Shown here: in pieces, positions 48,980 through 56,471 of the stretch
Layout: each line of letters begins with the position of its first letter
Numbering within the stretch: position 1 is the stretch's first letter
Origin: a virus
Strand: one strand, 5' to 3'
Length of the DNA: 62,083 nucleotides
IMG/VR virus record: IMGVR_UViG_3300034198_027699
Location: 1 to 62,083 of that record
The notes under the pieces: model-generated
Database searches by the model: none
Told to the model about the DNA's origin: nothing
Seen by the model: the letters and a program-made list of their open reading frames with translations, nothing else
Position numbers and translations under genes: made by a program

Positions 48980-50002
48980 ATGACATTATCAGATTCTACT
49001 AAAGTAGTTTTACTAAGAGTTGGAATTATACTTTGTATAATTACTATATTTGGATTATTAGGATTTATTATTTTTAATCAAATTGAAACTAATAAAAGAC
49101 AAGTAGCTATTGAATCACAAATAGTAAAACAAAAAGAGCTGCTAGATGGAATTGTAAGAAGTCAAAATGAATTCACCTCTAAAAAAGATTTAGAAGAATT
49201 TATTAAAGATAATAATATAAATTTAAAAGCAATTAAAGAAGACTTGTCAAAATTAAAAGGCGACGTATATGCAATTAATATCGCTATAATTGGCAGCTTA
49301 GGTCAAAAAGGTACTAATATACCAACTTCTAATACAGGTCCTAAAAATCCGGATCCTATACCTAAACCTAAATGTCCAGATGGTACAGTTTGTCCCAACA
49401 TAGATCCTTTTGGTTATTTAGCACAACAGCAAAATTTAGATCTTGATGAAGACTTTGGCACCACTAAAGTTCCAATTGGTAGCGTTGGATTTAGTGCATG
49501 GAAAGACAAACCATGGAGTATTGATATTAAACCAAGAGAATATAATATTGCTACAGTTGTAGGCAAAGACGAAAATCAAAGAAGTTATTTTTACAATAAA
49601 GTTACAGTTAATGTAGATGGTAAGCCTCATGATTTGCCTATTAAATCTGCTACAACTAAAGAAGAGTATCCTGAAGATAAATGGAATTTTTGGAATCCTA
49701 GATTATTTGTAGGTGTAGATGGAGGTGTAGGAGTAAATCCTGTAGAAGGTAAATTTACACCATCTGTTAATTTAGGAATTATGAGTTACGGGAAATATTC
49801 AAATCAACCAGATTTTTCAGTTTTAGAAGTTGGTGCAGGATTTGATGCAATAAGTAAAAAACCGCAGTTAATTTTAACGCCTGCGGCTTATAATGTAGGC
49901 AAGCATATTCCTCTTATGAATAATATGTATGTAGGACCTTCTGTTCAAGTTGGTACAGATGCAAATGTTTCAGTTATGCTTGGAGTTAGGGTAGGTCTTT
50001 GA
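48980..50002 (+). CDS. Membrane-anchored coiled-coil protein with beta-rich C-terminus (340 aa)
   Basis: Residues 9-32 form one strong membrane helix (VVLLRVGIILCIITIFGLLG), with the short N-terminus likely in the cytoplasm. Residues 35-95 are a Lys/Glu/Gln coiled coil, 105-135 a Pro-rich linker containing CPDGTVCP, and 210-340 a Gly-rich beta domain (FVGVDGGVGVNPVEGKFTPS, ending VSVMLGVRVGL) resembling strands of an outer-membrane barrel. The layout (inner-membrane anchor, periplasmic coiled coil, outer beta part) fits something that spans a Gram-negative envelope, such as a spanin-like or surface-modification protein. It sits inside the sugar cassette and has a good GAGG site. Not recognised as a known family. 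Confidence 0.55.
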   Translation: MTLSDSTKVVLLRVGIILCIITIFGLLGFIIFNQIETNKRQVAIESQIVKQKELLDGIVRSQNEFTSKKDLEEFIKDNNINLKAIKEDLSKLKGDVYAINIAIIGSLGQKGTNIPTSNTGPKNPDPIPKPKCPDGTVCPNIDPFGYLAQQQNLDLDEDFGTTKVPIGSVGFSAWKDKPWSIDIKPREYNIATVVGKDENQRSYFYNKVTVNVDGKPHDLPIKSATTKEEYPEDKWNFWNPRLFVGVDGGVGVNPVEGKFTPSVNLGIMSYGKYSNQPDFSVLEVGAGFDAISKKPQLILTPAAYNVGKHIPLMNNMYVGPSVQVGTDANVSVMLGVRVGL

Positions 50003-50805
50003 TAAATAGTAAGCTACATATAATTACTTTAAATTGGAATGGTGAAGATAAATTAAAACACCTAGCTCCAAGCCTAGTTAATTCTCTAAATGATATTGAT
50101 TATAATTGGCTAATTAAAGATAATGCATCCACAGATAACTCTATTGATTATTTGAAATCATTAAATAATAAAAACATAGAGATTATTTCTTATAAAGATA
50201 ATTTGCAAAATTTTTCTCAGGGATGTAATTATATATTTAATATAGCTAATCCAAAACCAAATGATTTAATCCTTTTATTAAATAACGATATCATTTTTAA
50301 TGATAAAAATTCAATTAAAAAAATGATTTCCTTATTAAAAGAAGATGTAGGAATTGTAGGTGCTAAATTACTATTTAATAATACAAAAAAAATACAGCAT
50401 GCGGGTGTAGTTTTTCATAATAAACATAAACTTCCTCATCATTTTAGAATAAATGAAATGGATGATTTAAATTCTTCAAAAAACAGATATTTTCAAGCAG
50501 TAACAGGAGCTTGTTTATTAACTAAAGCAGAATATTATGCTTTATCTGATAAAATGGATGAAAAATACCATTGGGCATTTGAAGACATAGACTTATGTTT
50601 AAAAATAAACAAATTTTTAAATAAAAAAATAATATATTGTGGAGACACAAATATTTTTCATGAAGAAAGTGCTACACTTAAAAAAAATCCAGTGAAAAAT
50701 CTTTTCATGCAACATAATATTAATTATTTTTTTAATAAATGGACCGCTCGATATATAGTTGATCACGATACATATTTGAATAATAAAAATTATAATTTGA
50801 TTTAA
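49999..50805 (+). CDS. GT-A glycosyltransferase, family 2-like, TTG start (268 aa)
   Basis: LHIITLNWNGEDKLKHLAPS and WLIKDNASTDNSIDYLKSL form the GT2 donor-binding start; ILLLNNDIIF is the NND metal motif; IVGAKLLF, IQHAGVVFH and AVTGACLLTK are the family's later strands; HWAFEDIDLCLKINK holds the catalytic ED. The usual ATG is missing: the family match begins right after TTG at 49999, which overlaps the preceding TGA, with GTAGG just upstream, so a TTG start with coupling is likely. It resembles rhamnosyltransferase-type GT2 enzymes, which fits the neighbouring RmlB-like gene. Confidence 0.85.
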   Translation: MINSKLHIITLNWNGEDKLKHLAPSLVNSLNDIDYNWLIKDNASTDNSIDYLKSLNNKNIEIISYKDNLQNFSQGCNYIFNIANPKPNDLILLLNNDIIFNDKNSIKKMISLLKEDVGIVGAKLLFNNTKKIQHAGVVFHNKHKLPHHFRINEMDDLNSSKNRYFQAVTGACLLTKAEYYALSDKMDEKYHWAFEDIDLCLKINKFLNKKIIYCGDTNIFHEESATLKKNPVKNLFMQHNINYFFNKWTARYIVDHDTYLNNKNYNLI

Positions 50806-50809
50806 ATTT

Positions 50810-51769
50810 ATGGACAAGAAAAAAATTTTAGTAACAGGAAGTTGTGGTTTTATTTTCGGCAACTTTGTAAGAAAGGCTGTCTATGATAAGCAGCCATATA
50901 GACTAATTAGCTTGGATAGAGTTAGTTTGAATTCAATAAATTCAATGTATTGGAATAAAAATCATACGTTTCATATTGCTGATATAAGAGATCAGCACGT
51001 AATTGATACAATTTTCCAATTTGAAAAGCCAGATATTGTAGTTCATGGTGCTGCAGAATCATTTGTTGATAATTCTCTAAAAGATCCCAATTCATTTGTA
51101 ACATCAAACATATTAGGAACTCAAGTAATTATTAATGCTTGTATAAAAAGTAAAGTTGAAAAATTAATCTATATTTCAACTGATGAAGTTTATGGTCAGT
51201 TAACTAGTGAATCTGATCCTTCCTGGAAAGAAGATGCCCCACTTAATCCTCGTAATCCTTATTCTGCATCAAAAGCAGCTGGAGAATTATTAGTAAAATC
51301 TGCATATGAATCTTTTGGATTAAAATACAATATTACAAGAAGTTCAAATAACTATGGACCCAGACAATATGCAGAAAAGCTATTGCCAAAAACTATTAAA
51401 TGTATATTAGAAAATAAGCCAATACCAATATATGGTCAAGGTTTGCAAATTCGTGACTGGACTCATGTATATGATAATTGTTCAGCATTATTTAAAATAA
51501 TAAATTCTGGAAAAGATAATGAGATATATAATATTTCTGCAAATCAAGAATTTACTAATATAGAAGTTATTCATGAAATTTGTAATGTTATGAATAAAGG
51601 TCATGAATTAATTTCATTTATTGAAGATCCAAGAAAATCTCATGATTTTAGATATTCAGTAGATATTTCTAAAATAAAAGAACTAGGCTGGAAACCAACT
51701 ACAAAATTTAAAGATGGAATAGTTGATACAGTAAACTGGTATGATAATAATCAATGGTTTTTAAAATAA
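50810..51769 (+). CDS. rmlB: RmlB-like dTDP-glucose 4,6-dehydratase / NDP-sugar SDR (319 aa)
   Basis: An extended short-chain dehydrogenase. The NAD loop ILVTGSCGFIFG is a variant of TGGAGFIG in which the third glycine is Phe with a Gly one place later. IYISTDEVYG gives the Thr-Asp-Glu signature specific to 4,6-dehydratases, and NPYSASKAAGELLVKS has the YxxxK catalytic pair. SSNNYGPRQYAEKLLPKTI and RDWTHVYDNCSAL are further RmlB hallmarks. It would convert dTDP-glucose to the 4-keto-6-deoxy sugar, the precursor of rhamnose and related sugars; no rmlA, rmlC or rmlD is present, so later steps would use host enzymes. It starts 4 bases after the glycosyltransferase. Another NDP-sugar substrate is possible. 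Confidence 0.85.
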   Translation: MDKKKILVTGSCGFIFGNFVRKAVYDKQPYRLISLDRVSLNSINSMYWNKNHTFHIADIRDQHVIDTIFQFEKPDIVVHGAAESFVDNSLKDPNSFVTSNILGTQVIINACIKSKVEKLIYISTDEVYGQLTSESDPSWKEDAPLNPRNPYSASKAAGELLVKSAYESFGLKYNITRSSNNYGPRQYAEKLLPKTIKCILENKPIPIYGQGLQIRDWTHVYDNCSALFKIINSGKDNEIYNISANQEFTNIEVIHEICNVMNKGHELISFIEDPRKSHDFRYSVDISKIKELGWKPTTKFKDGIVDTVNWYDNNQWFLK

Positions 51770-51785
51770 TATAGGAGATAATTAA

Positions 51786-53150
51786 ATGTCAGCCACATCC
51801 GTAACAGAAGAAGATGCCGCAGAGCAAATTGTAGATAATTTATCAAATGAAAAATCAGAAGCAAATACATCTGAAGATGTAGATTTGTCTAAATTAGCAG
51901 CTTTAAAAGCAAAAAGTCAAGCAAAACAACAGGAGACAAAAATGGCAGCCAAGATAGTCGCAACAAAAGATAGAAGCCTAGCACTAGGTGTTTTAGGATC
52001 AGGACAAGCGGGCTCAAGAATAGCAGAAGCTTTTTTTAAATTAGGTTATCCTACATGTGTAGTTAATACAGCATTACAAGATTTAAAATTTATTGATGTT
52101 CCAGATTCAAATAAACTTCTTTTAGAATACGGTCTTGGAGGTGCAGCTAAAGAAATAGAAATTGGTAAAGCTGCAGCAGAGTCTCATAAAGGCGAAATTC
52201 TACAATTAGTAAATGATAAGTTGGCTTCAGCGCAAGTACACTTACTATGTTTAAGCTTAGGTGGCGGTTCAGGTGCAGGTTCATGTGAAACTTTAGTAGA
52301 CTTGCTAGCAGATACAGGAAAGCCTCTAGTAGTTATTACTGTGCTTCCAATGGATACAGAAGATGCACAGACAAAGGCTAATGCATTGGAAACACTATCT
52401 AAGTTAGCGAAGCTTACTCAAACTAGAAGAGTAAATAACTTAATTGTTGTTGATAACGCTAAGATTGAATCTATTTATCAAGATGTAAGTCAAGTTGAAT
52501 TCTACAATGTTGCTAATAAGGCAATTGTAGATCCAATCGATGTATTCAACACACTTTCATCAATGCCTTCTTCAGTAAAAGGCTTAGACCCAATGGAATT
52601 TGGAAAGCTCTTCACTGATGGTGAAGGTTTAACAGTATATGGCGAATTAACTGTAGATAATTTTGCTGAAGATACTGCAATAGCTGAAGCTGTAGTAAAT
52701 AATCTTAATGGAAATCTTTTGGCTGGCGGCTTTGATTTGAAACAATCAAAGTATGTAGGTATTATTATTGCCGCTAATAAAGAAGTTTGGGCAAAGATTC
52801 CAAGCTCTAGCATAACTTATGCAATGGCAATGGTAAATGATCAATGTGGAACTCCAAGAGGAGTATTTAAGGGAATTTATACAGTAGATATGCCAGAGCC
52901 AGTTGTAAAAGTTTATTCTATGTTTACTGGTCTCGGTTTGCCAGAGTCTCGTGTCACTCAATTGAAGAAAGATGCGCAAGAGCATATGCAAACTGTAAAA
53001 GGCAAAGATGAACAAAGAAATCTTAATCTACAATTAGATACAGGCACTAATGAAACTGTATCTGCTGCTCAAAAAATTAAAGAGAAGATTTCACAAAAGT
53101 CTTCTGCATTTGGCAAATTAGTTGGTGGAGTTGTAGATCGAAGAAAGTAA
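51786..53150 (+). CDS. FtsZ/tubulin-like GTPase (454 aa)
   Basis: The core starts near residue 66 with GVLGSGQAGSRIAEAF (68-83), the T1 nucleotide loop. LSLGGGSGAGSCETLVDLL holds the glycine-rich T4 signature (GGGSGAGS, 159-166), a variant of GGGTGTG/S. The T7 synergy loop appears as GLDPMEF (266-272), with acidic residues D268 and E271 at the places that trigger GTP hydrolysis in the next subunit. An N-terminal extension of about 60 polar, Ala/Glu-rich residues and a C-terminal charged tail (AQKIKEKISQKSS...VVDRRK) flank it. It could form filaments that position or segregate phage DNA, as PhuZ and TubZ do. AGGAG precedes the start. The family is clear; cellular role is inferred. Confidence 0.87.
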   Translation: MSATSVTEEDAAEQIVDNLSNEKSEANTSEDVDLSKLAALKAKSQAKQQETKMAAKIVATKDRSLALGVLGSGQAGSRIAEAFFKLGYPTCVVNTALQDLKFIDVPDSNKLLLEYGLGGAAKEIEIGKAAAESHKGEILQLVNDKLASAQVHLLCLSLGGGSGAGSCETLVDLLADTGKPLVVITVLPMDTEDAQTKANALETLSKLAKLTQTRRVNNLIVVDNAKIESIYQDVSQVEFYNVANKAIVDPIDVFNTLSSMPSSVKGLDPMEFGKLFTDGEGLTVYGELTVDNFAEDTAIAEAVVNNLNGNLLAGGFDLKQSKYVGIIIAANKEVWAKIPSSSITYAMAMVNDQCGTPRGVFKGIYTVDMPEPVVKVYSMFTGLGLPESRVTQLKKDAQEHMQTVKGKDEQRNLNLQLDTGTNETVSAAQKIKEKISQKSSAFGKLVGGVVDRRK

Positions 53151-53175
53151 TAAATATTAAATTATCTGTAAATAG

Positions 53176-53218
53176 TAATGCCGGATATATATACTTTAAG
53201 TATGTACTTCCGGCATTA
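53176..53218 (+). terminator. Extended hairpin after the tubulin-like gene
   Basis: Perfect 10-bp arms TAATGCCGGA (53176-53185) and TCCGGCATTA (53209-53218), with an inner self-complementary ATACTTTAAGTAT at 53191-53203. It lies 26 bases after the stop codon. There is no long T run afterwards, so it may be a weak terminator, an mRNA 3'-end stabiliser or a processing site. Confidence 0.6.
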
Positions 53219-53254
53219 TTATGAGATATGTATGAAAAATCAATATATATGTAA

Positions 53255-53279
53255 CTCCTCAATATATTTTTATGGGGAG
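53255..53279 (+). promoter_or_regulatory. Hairpin that would sequester the UvsW-like gene's ribosome binding site
   Basis: CTCCTC (53255-53260) can pair with GGGGAG (53274-53279) across a 13-base loop, with one U-G wobble. The paired GGGGAG is the Shine-Dalgarno sequence of the gene starting at 53285. Pairing would hide it. T4 uses RBS-masking hairpins on early transcripts of some late genes, so translational timing of this helicase is plausible but not shown. Confidence 0.4.
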
Positions 53280-53284
53280 GACAA

Positions 53285-54739
53285 ATGAATAAAATAGTTA
53301 TAATAAATAACAAAAAGTGTCAAATATTTTTAGAAGACCAAGCAGAATTACAAAAATTAAGAAAATTTTTATCATTTAAAGCAACAGGGGTTGAATATAC
53401 CCCAGCATATAAAAATGGATGGAATGGAATTACTTATCTTTTAACTAAGTCAAATAAATTTGATTTAGGTCTTCTAAATAAAGTAAAAGACTTTTTACAA
53501 CAAGAAAAAATAAATTTTACATTAGAAGATAATAGGCTACAAAAAACTATTAATCTTCCAATTGATATTTCAAAAAGATTAGAAGAAATAAATATGATCC
53601 CAAGAGATCATCAATTAAGAATATTAGATTGTGTAGATAAATTTGATAAAGGTATTGTAAGAGCAGCTACTGGTGCAGGCAAAACTCTTGCAACTGCATT
53701 GATAACTGCAAAATTAAATAAGCCAACAATAATATATGTTATTGGGCTAGACTTACTAGATCAGTTTCATAAATTATTTAGTAAAATTTTTGATGAAAAA
53801 ATTGGATGGATTGGAAATGGAATTTGCGATCCTCAAAGAATCACTATTGCTTCTATCTGGACCATTGGTAAAGCACTAAATGTAGAGTCTATATTAGATG
53901 ATGAGGACGATTCACAAGAAAAAGATGAACCTCAAAATCATGAAAAAATTATAAAATGTCTATCTCAAGCAAAGCTTCATATTTTTGACGAAAGTCATAT
54001 AGTAACCTGCTCAACTATATTGGAAATATATAAACACATAGATCCTGAATCTGTTTATGGGTTTTCTGGAACGCCTTTCAGAGATGACAATTCAGATTTA
54101 TTAATAAATGGAATTCTTGGAGAGCAAATTGTAAATGTTTCAGCCTCTGAGCTAATAAGTAAGCAGTTATTAGCCATGCCTATAATAAAGTTTTATTCAG
54201 TTCCTAAAAAACATGGATTAGGAATGCAATATCAATCTGTATATAAAGATTATATTGTGGAAAATGTTGAAAGAAATAACATGATTATTAATGTTATTAA
54301 AGAGATGCTTGAAAAAAAATATACTCCATTAGTGTTATTTAAGCAAATAAAACATGGAAATATTATTAGTGAACTTTTATCAGAAAATGGAGTTAAATTT
54401 GAAATGCTTTATGGAAATGACTCTTTAGAAAGAAGAGCTTCTGTAAAACAAATGTTAATTAATAAAGAAATAAATGTTATTTTAGCATCAACAATATTTG
54501 ATTTAGGTGTAGATATTCCAGAATTAAATGCGCTTGTTTTATGTGGTGGAGGCAAAAGCAGTATTAGATGCCTTCAAAGAATTGGAAGAGTTATTAGATT
54601 GCATAAAAATAAAAAATATGCAGCAGTTGCTGATTTTTATGATCAAGCCAGATTTTTAAAACAACATTCTTTAAAAAGATTTGAAGTTTATTCTTCAGAA
54701 GATGGATTTAAAGTTATTAAATGCAAAGAAATGAAATAA
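53285..54739 (+). CDS. uvsW: UvsW-like superfamily 2 DNA helicase (484 aa)
   Basis: RAATGAGKTLATALI (Walker A, K133), FDESHIV (motif II, D235-E-S-H238), FSGTPFRDD (motif III) and LQRIGRVIRLH (motif VI) identify an SF2 helicase. The N-terminal 95 residues (TPAYKNGWNGITYLL, then FDLGLLNKVKDFL) correspond to the small substrate-binding domain of T4 UvsW. UvsW unwinds branched DNA and R-loops, moving T4 replication from origin-primed to recombination-primed. The gene has the strongest Shine-Dalgarno in the region (GGGGAGG), apparently able to be masked by an upstream CTCCTC. It opens the replication block. Confidence 0.85.
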   Translation: MNKIVIINNKKCQIFLEDQAELQKLRKFLSFKATGVEYTPAYKNGWNGITYLLTKSNKFDLGLLNKVKDFLQQEKINFTLEDNRLQKTINLPIDISKRLEEINMIPRDHQLRILDCVDKFDKGIVRAATGAGKTLATALITAKLNKPTIIYVIGLDLLDQFHKLFSKIFDEKIGWIGNGICDPQRITIASIWTIGKALNVESILDDEDDSQEKDEPQNHEKIIKCLSQAKLHIFDESHIVTCSTILEIYKHIDPESVYGFSGTPFRDDNSDLLINGILGEQIVNVSASELISKQLLAMPIIKFYSVPKKHGLGMQYQSVYKDYIVENVERNNMIINVIKEMLEKKYTPLVLFKQIKHGNIISELLSENGVKFEMLYGNDSLERRASVKQMLINKEINVILASTIFDLGVDIPELNALVLCGGGKSSIRCLQRIGRVIRLHKNKKYAAVADFYDQARFLKQHSLKRFEVYSSEDGFKVIKCKEMK

Positions 54740-54741
54740 AT

Positions 54742-54769
54742 TTGACATCAATTGTTTGATAATTATGCT
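54742..54769 (+). promoter_or_regulatory. Sigma70-type promoter for the replication block
   Basis: TTGACA at 54742-54747 and TATGCT at 54764-54769 are separated by 16 bases, a near-consensus host housekeeping promoter. It lies in the 58-base gap just after the UvsW-like gene and 29 bases before the next start, so it could drive 54798-57877 early in infection, independently of the helicase gene. Confidence 0.65.
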
Positions 54770-54797
54770 GAATAGCAAATATTAACTAGGGTGAAAA

Positions 54798-55400
54798 ATG
54801 GAAAAAGACGAAGAAGTTTTTGGTGGTAATTTATATGACCCTCCAAATAATAATTATAAAAAGTTTTTTGATAAATTTAAAGAAATAGAATCTTTGCCAG
54901 TTGAAGAATGGAAAGTTGTACATATTATTTCTTATTTTTGTAAAAAATATAATCAAACATATAATGTTAATTATAAATTTAAGTATAACAGCCCTTCACC
55001 ATCAAAGTGTTTTGAAGTATTTCAAATAAAAAAATTAGGGTCAATGTTGACAGCTAATCCTAAATTATTAAAAGAATACATAGACTGGGTTTTTAAAACT
55101 AAAGTTATTGAGGCAAAAAGAAGATTGACATCTATATCATTTCTTACAGTTGAAAATTTTGTAAATTTTTATAAAATTAATATTTTACTTTCTGGAAATC
55201 ATAATCTAAATATAGATAGGTCTACCTTACTTCCTGATAATTTTAAACTATGTTTTAAAAATGCTGGAGTTGAAATATCAACATATGGTGAATTGGCATT
55301 TATATCTCAAATGTCAGATATGCCTTTTGAGATTATCGGAGCATTTCAAAAAATAGAAGAAATGGGCTTTGAAAAGGAAGTATTATCTAGAATTGTATGA
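54798..55400 (+). CDS. Unknown replication-block protein (200 aa)
   Basis: A mostly helical protein with a basic middle (FKTKVIEAKRRLTSISFLTV) that could contact DNA. The last 70 residues (FKLCFKNAGVEISTYGELAF, then FEIIGAFQKIEEMGFEKEVL) form a compact helical end. GGGTGA lies before the ATG and a sigma70-type promoter lies just upstream. Its TGA stop overlaps the next ATG (ATGA), and the chain of overlaps leads to the helicase loader and the replicative helicase, so a part in replisome assembly is likely. I do not recognise the family. Confidence 0.6.
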   Translation: MEKDEEVFGGNLYDPPNNNYKKFFDKFKEIESLPVEEWKVVHIISYFCKKYNQTYNVNYKFKYNSPSPSKCFEVFQIKKLGSMLTANPKLLKEYIDWVFKTKVIEAKRRLTSISFLTVENFVNFYKINILLSGNHNLNIDRSTLLPDNFKLCFKNAGVEISTYGELAFISQMSDMPFEIIGAFQKIEEMGFEKEVLSRIV

Positions 55401-55792
55401 ATGATTATATTAATAAACACGTTAAATTATTATTAAATAATAATATTATAATTGAAGGCACGGTAAAGTCTTGGTCTTTTTCTACTGTAGAAATTCTATC
55501 ACTAGATAATAAAAGCACTTCTATTATTACTCACCCAAATGAAGATATAAGAGTAATTAAAATTGTACATCAAGAAAAAAATATAATTGAAGAAAAAACT
55601 GCTACAGAACAAGAATTTGATAGCGTTTCTAACGAGCCAGGATATGATGATTTAAAATTAAAAAAATTATCAGAGCTTAAAATAGAAATGATAAAGCAAG
55701 ATAAAGAAATTGTTGCTAGTCAACTAAAAAACCATCAGATAGGCGAATTAAAGAAAGTTAATTATGAATACCCAGGATTTTTTAAGAAGTAA
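55397..55792 (+). CDS. LSm/SH3-like small protein in the replication operon (131 aa)
   Basis: The N-terminal 55 residues, NKHVKLLLNNNIIIEGTVKS and SFSTVEILSLDNKSTSIITH, then EDIRVIKIV, follow the five-strand pattern of an Sm/LSm-type barrel (VxxxLxxNxxxxGxV core). The rest is a charged helix (DDLKLKKLSELKIEMIKQ) and a short end. Sm-like proteins bind RNA; in phage operons similar barrels may act as adaptors. The gene overlaps both neighbours (ATGA upstream, 29 bases with the loader downstream), so it is made with them. The fold call is from the hydrophobic pattern only. Confidence 0.55.
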   Translation: MNDYINKHVKLLLNNNIIIEGTVKSWSFSTVEILSLDNKSTSIITHPNEDIRVIKIVHQEKNIIEEKTATEQEFDSVSNEPGYDDLKLKKLSELKIEMIKQDKEIVASQLKNHQIGELKKVNYEYPGFFKK

Positions 55793-56471
55793 GGCTTTAA
55801 ATAATATTCCTACAAGAAAACTACAAGATATAGTTTTGTCAATAGAGTCATCTAATGAAGAGTTAAATAAAAAGAACATTAAATTAATAGCTATTAATCG
55901 TTATGCTGAAAGTAATATTCCTATTGAATATTGGAATTTAAAGATGGAAAAAGATTTTCATGGAAATGAAAATCTATTAAATAAGTATATGGAATATACT
56001 TCTGATTTAAAATCATCATATTTAAATGGCTCATCTATATGTTTTGCAGGTGGACATGGTTTAGGTAAAACATTTACTATTACATCTATTCTTAAAAAAG
56101 CAAGTAATAAAGGATTTTCTTGCCTATATACTACTTTAAGTGATATTGTAAATGTATTAACCTCTGCTAGTGCTGAAGATAAGTTTCTATCAAGAAGAGA
56201 GTTAACTTTAGTAGACTTTTTAGCTATTGATGAGTTTGATTCTAGGTTTATGCAAAATGATAATGCGGCAGATCTTTATGCTAGAACACTAGAAAATATT
56301 TTTAGAACTAGAAGTCAAAATAAATTGCCAACATTAATGTGTACAAATTCTCCTAATGTTGTAGAAAGTTTTAATGGACCTCTAAAGGCAAGTATTGATT
56401 CTTTAATGAAAGGATACTTGAAAGTATTTCCTGTTTTTGGTGAAGATTATAGAAAGAAGAAAGCACAATGA
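55764..56471 (+). CDS. DnaC/IstB-like AAA+ helicase loader (235 aa)
   Basis: CFAGGHGLGKTFTITSIL is the Walker A loop (about residues 92-109), VDFLAIDEFDSRFM the Walker B (about 150-163), and LPTLMCTNSPNVVESF holds the sensor-1 Asn, in the order of DnaC/DnaI/IstB ATPases. The N-terminal 70 residues would bind the helicase. Such proteins open and load the hexameric helicase on single-stranded DNA. The gene overlaps the LSm-like gene by 29 bases and the helicase by four (ATGA). T4 uses an unrelated loader (gp59), so this is a bacterial-type module. IstB-like transposition ATPase is less likely in this context. Confidence 0.85.
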   Translation: MNTQDFLRSKALNNIPTRKLQDIVLSIESSNEELNKKNIKLIAINRYAESNIPIEYWNLKMEKDFHGNENLLNKYMEYTSDLKSSYLNGSSICFAGGHGLGKTFTITSILKKASNKGFSCLYTTLSDIVNVLTSASAEDKFLSRRELTLVDFLAIDEFDSRFMQNDNAADLYARTLENIFRTRSQNKLPTLMCTNSPNVVESFNGPLKASIDSLMKGYLKVFPVFGEDYRKKKAQ

